A DNA stretch of 25,080 nucleotides from CAXPZW01 sp964221845 (lineage in GTDB: Bacteria > Bacteroidota > Bacteroidia > Flavobacteriales_D > Sanyastnellaceae). Below the pieces are notes generated by a model that was not told the origin of the DNA, made no database searches, and saw nothing but the letters and a program-made list of their open reading frames with translations. Shown here piece by piece: positions 23,475 to 25,080 of this stretch (position 1 is its first letter; each line of letters opens with the position of its first letter). A program made the translations under genes and the position numbers. The DNA lies in NCBI GenBank assembly GCA_964221845.1, contig CAXPZW010000027.1:1-25080 (forward strand), in the 5' to 3' direction.

Positions 23475-25080
23475 TCAGGACTTCTTGATCACTTTGCGTG
23501 AGTACGACTTGTCGCCACACACAATTTGTAAATAGTAAGTGCCTGCGGCCTCAGAAGAGATGTCGATCACTCCTTCGTAACGACCGGTGAAGCCCGATTG
23601 GCTCTCGCGGTATACGCTGTTGCCGGCTTGGTCGTATAGGCGGATTTCCAGTTGCTGGGCTTCGGTGCTGGGTGCGGTGAAGGCCAGGTTGATTTCACCC
23701 AAGGTAGGGTTGGGGAAGAAGCTGATGGCATCCAACTCGAGGTCGTTCTCGGCACGGAGTGCGATTTCAGCGTTTTCGTTGATGCGGGCCAATTCCTCTT
23801 CGGTGATATCGGCAATCACAATGGAGATGTCCATGGTTTCGCCTTCTTCTTGGAACAGGAATCCGAGTTCTTCCATGCCTTCGAGTTCGAGGCGGATGTC
23901 TTCTTGGATTTGGGGCCACTCTTCGCGCAGCTCCTCCATGCCTTCGCCGAGCTGTTGCAGGCCCAGGCGCAGCTCTTCCATCGCGTCGCCGTCGAATTCA
24001 AAGTCGTAGTTGTAGAACAGGTTGCCGTCCTCGTCCATGCCTTTGAGGTCGTGGAAGATCATGAAGTCTTGGTCGGTGCTGGTGCAGTACTCGCGCATGC
24101 CGACCTCACCGGTGATGTTCTTCTTTTTGCCGTCACGCAGGACAGTGATTTTTACTTCTTGACCGGGCTCACAAGCGTCGATCAGGTCGGCCAGGTGGCC
24201 AAAGTCCTGGATTTCTTCGCCGTTGAAGGAAGTCATGACGTCTTCTTCCAACAGGCCCATGGTTTCCGCAGAGGAGCCTTCTACCACGCGGCCAATCTCA
24301 AAGCCTACCGGCGGGTTGGGGGACTCATCCGAGTACCAGCCATGTGACGGCGATACGCCGAGGAACGCCCGCTCCTCTGTTTTGATCTCAAAGGTCTGGC
24401 CGTCCTCCATGTCAAACGGAGCAAAGATGACCGTGTCCGAGAAGAAGCGAATGTCTTCGTTGTCTGGGAAGACCGGTGCGGGAGGTGGAGGAGGTACGTC
24501 GCCAGGAAAGCCGATGACTACATCTTCGCCACCGTTGAAGAAAATGCGCTCAGCAGGTTCGTACGGGCGGTTGCCGAGGGTGACATTTTCCTTCTTCTTC
24601 TTGCCATCGCGGTTGATGGTGAGTTTGATCTTGTCGCCGGCGTAGAGGTTGTTGATGATGTACACCAGGTCCGAGACTCCGGCAATATCCTGGCCGTTGA
24701 TTTGGGTGATGATGTCTCCTTCCTGCAGGCCAACTTCCTCGGCCGCAGTGTCATCAATGATGGAGGTAATTTGTGCGCCGGTAACATCGTTGTCGGACTC
24801 GCGGAGATATACGCCCAAGAATGCTTTATTGCTGAACTCCACAGTGGGAGAGAAGGCGAGGTCGATGTCTTGGGTGCCGCCCATGGCGTCGGTCTTCTTG
24901 ATGGAGATCTCGAAGGCTTGGCCGCCCTTCAGTTGCCCGAACTCATCCAACAGATCCAGCTCTTGAAGGATGTCTTGGATGGTTTGTCCTTCTTCAAGGA
25001 CGAATTCTTGGGTTTGGGTTTCTTCCTGGCCGTTCACGCTTTTGCGGATTTGAACGGTGGCTTTGGTCGCAGACTGCGCC
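23475..25080 (-). CDS. Two-PDZ-domain exported protein with type IX secretion sorting tail (N terminus beyond right edge)
   Basis: Seen: at least 534 residues; the frame stays open to the edge, beginning ...AQSATKATVQIRK, which looks like the region just after a signal peptide, so little is missing. PDZ domain 1 spans about 24820-24570 (FLGVYLRES, AAEEVGLQEGDIITQINGQDI, LTINRDGKKK) and PDZ domain 2 about 24345-24080 (FLGVSPSHG, SAETMGLLEEDVMTSFNGEEI, ITVLRDGKKK). A long acidic, Glu/Gln-rich helical stretch follows (about 24010-23740). The C-terminal 85 residues are a type A T9SS sorting domain (FFPNPTLGEINLAF, LYDQAGNSVY, AGTYYLQIVCGDKSYSRKVIKK). Known: the tail directs export across the outer membrane and is usually removed. 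No protease domain is visible. The GTG at 25037 is an internal codon, not the start. Role unknown; PDZ domains suggest peptide or protein binding. Confidence 0.88.
   Translation of the reverse strand, partial: AQSATKATVQIRKSVNGQEETQTQEFVLEEGQTIQDILQELDLLDEFGQLKGGQAFEISIKKTDAMGGTQDIDLAFSPTVEFSNKAFLGVYLRESDNDVTGAQITSIIDDTAAEEVGLQEGDIITQINGQDIAGVSDLVYIINNLYAGDKIKLTINRDGKKKKENVTLGNRPYEPAERIFFNGGEDVVIGFPGDVPPPPPAPVFPDNEDIRFFSDTVIFAPFDMEDGQTFEIKTEERAFLGVSPSHGWYSDESPNPPVGFEIGRVVEGSSAETMGLLEEDVMTSFNGEEIQDFGHLADLIDACEPGQEVKITVLRDGKKKNITGEVGMREYCTSTDQDFMIFHDLKGMDEDGNLFYNYDFEFDGDAMEELRLGLQQLGEGMEELREEWPQIQEDIRLELEGMEELGFLFQEEGETMDISIVIADITEEELARINENAEIALRAENDLELDAISFFPNPTLGEINLAFTAPSTEAQQLEIRLYDQAGNSVYRESQSGFTGRYEGVIDISSEAAGTYYLQIVCGDKSYSRKVIKKS

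Overview
The window looks like a chromosomal segment of a GC-rich member of the Bacteroidota, probably a Flavobacteriales-like lineage. The signs are a TonB-dependent receptor with an N-terminal carboxypeptidase-regulatory-like domain followed by a DUF4249 lipoprotein, a C-terminal type IX secretion (T9SS) sorting domain, a long NusB, GldL-like FKxxHWPGA membrane motifs, and promoter-like TAnnTTTG boxes instead of sigma70 boxes. I see no rRNA, tRNA, CRISPR array, insertion sequence or phage gene. Genes are tightly packed and many overlap by 1 to 8 bases.

Left part (1-4774, minus strand): recQ, then an RlmI-type 23S rRNA methyltransferase, then a fusion of a thiol (cysteine) dioxygenase with a SAM methyltransferase, which overlaps pdxH (cut by the left edge) by four bases. 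Divergent from recQ, tpiA and prmA overlap on the plus strand. Next comes a minus-strand housekeeping set read from right to left: a leucine-type amino acid dehydrogenase, nusB, a DUF1573 lipoprotein and yajC.

Middle part (9505-18300, plus strand): mostly cell-envelope proteins. These are an orphan DUF4249 lipoprotein, a DUF4140/DUF4139 (MuiA-like) exported protein, a small membrane protein carrying three GldL-like FKxxHWP hairpins, a large lipoprotein with a TonB-C-like segment and then a strong terminator. After it come a TonB-dependent receptor with its DUF4249 partner and a cysteine-rich exported protein.

Right part (18301-22962): a complete manganese/zinc ABC importer of the TroABCD/MntABCD type (plus strand), divergent from a DtxR/MntR-family repressor. 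The first permease carries a complete DtxR-like winged-helix plus metal-sensing/dimerisation module at its C terminus. The divergent intergenic region holds two overlapping inverted repeats next to a TAnnTTTG box. This locus is the best candidate for an under-described system: a metal importer whose permease contains its own DtxR-like sensor alongside a separate soluble repressor. The window ends with a frameshifted small lipoprotein gene and, convergent with it across a terminator, a two-PDZ protein with a T9SS tail whose N terminus lies beyond the right edge.
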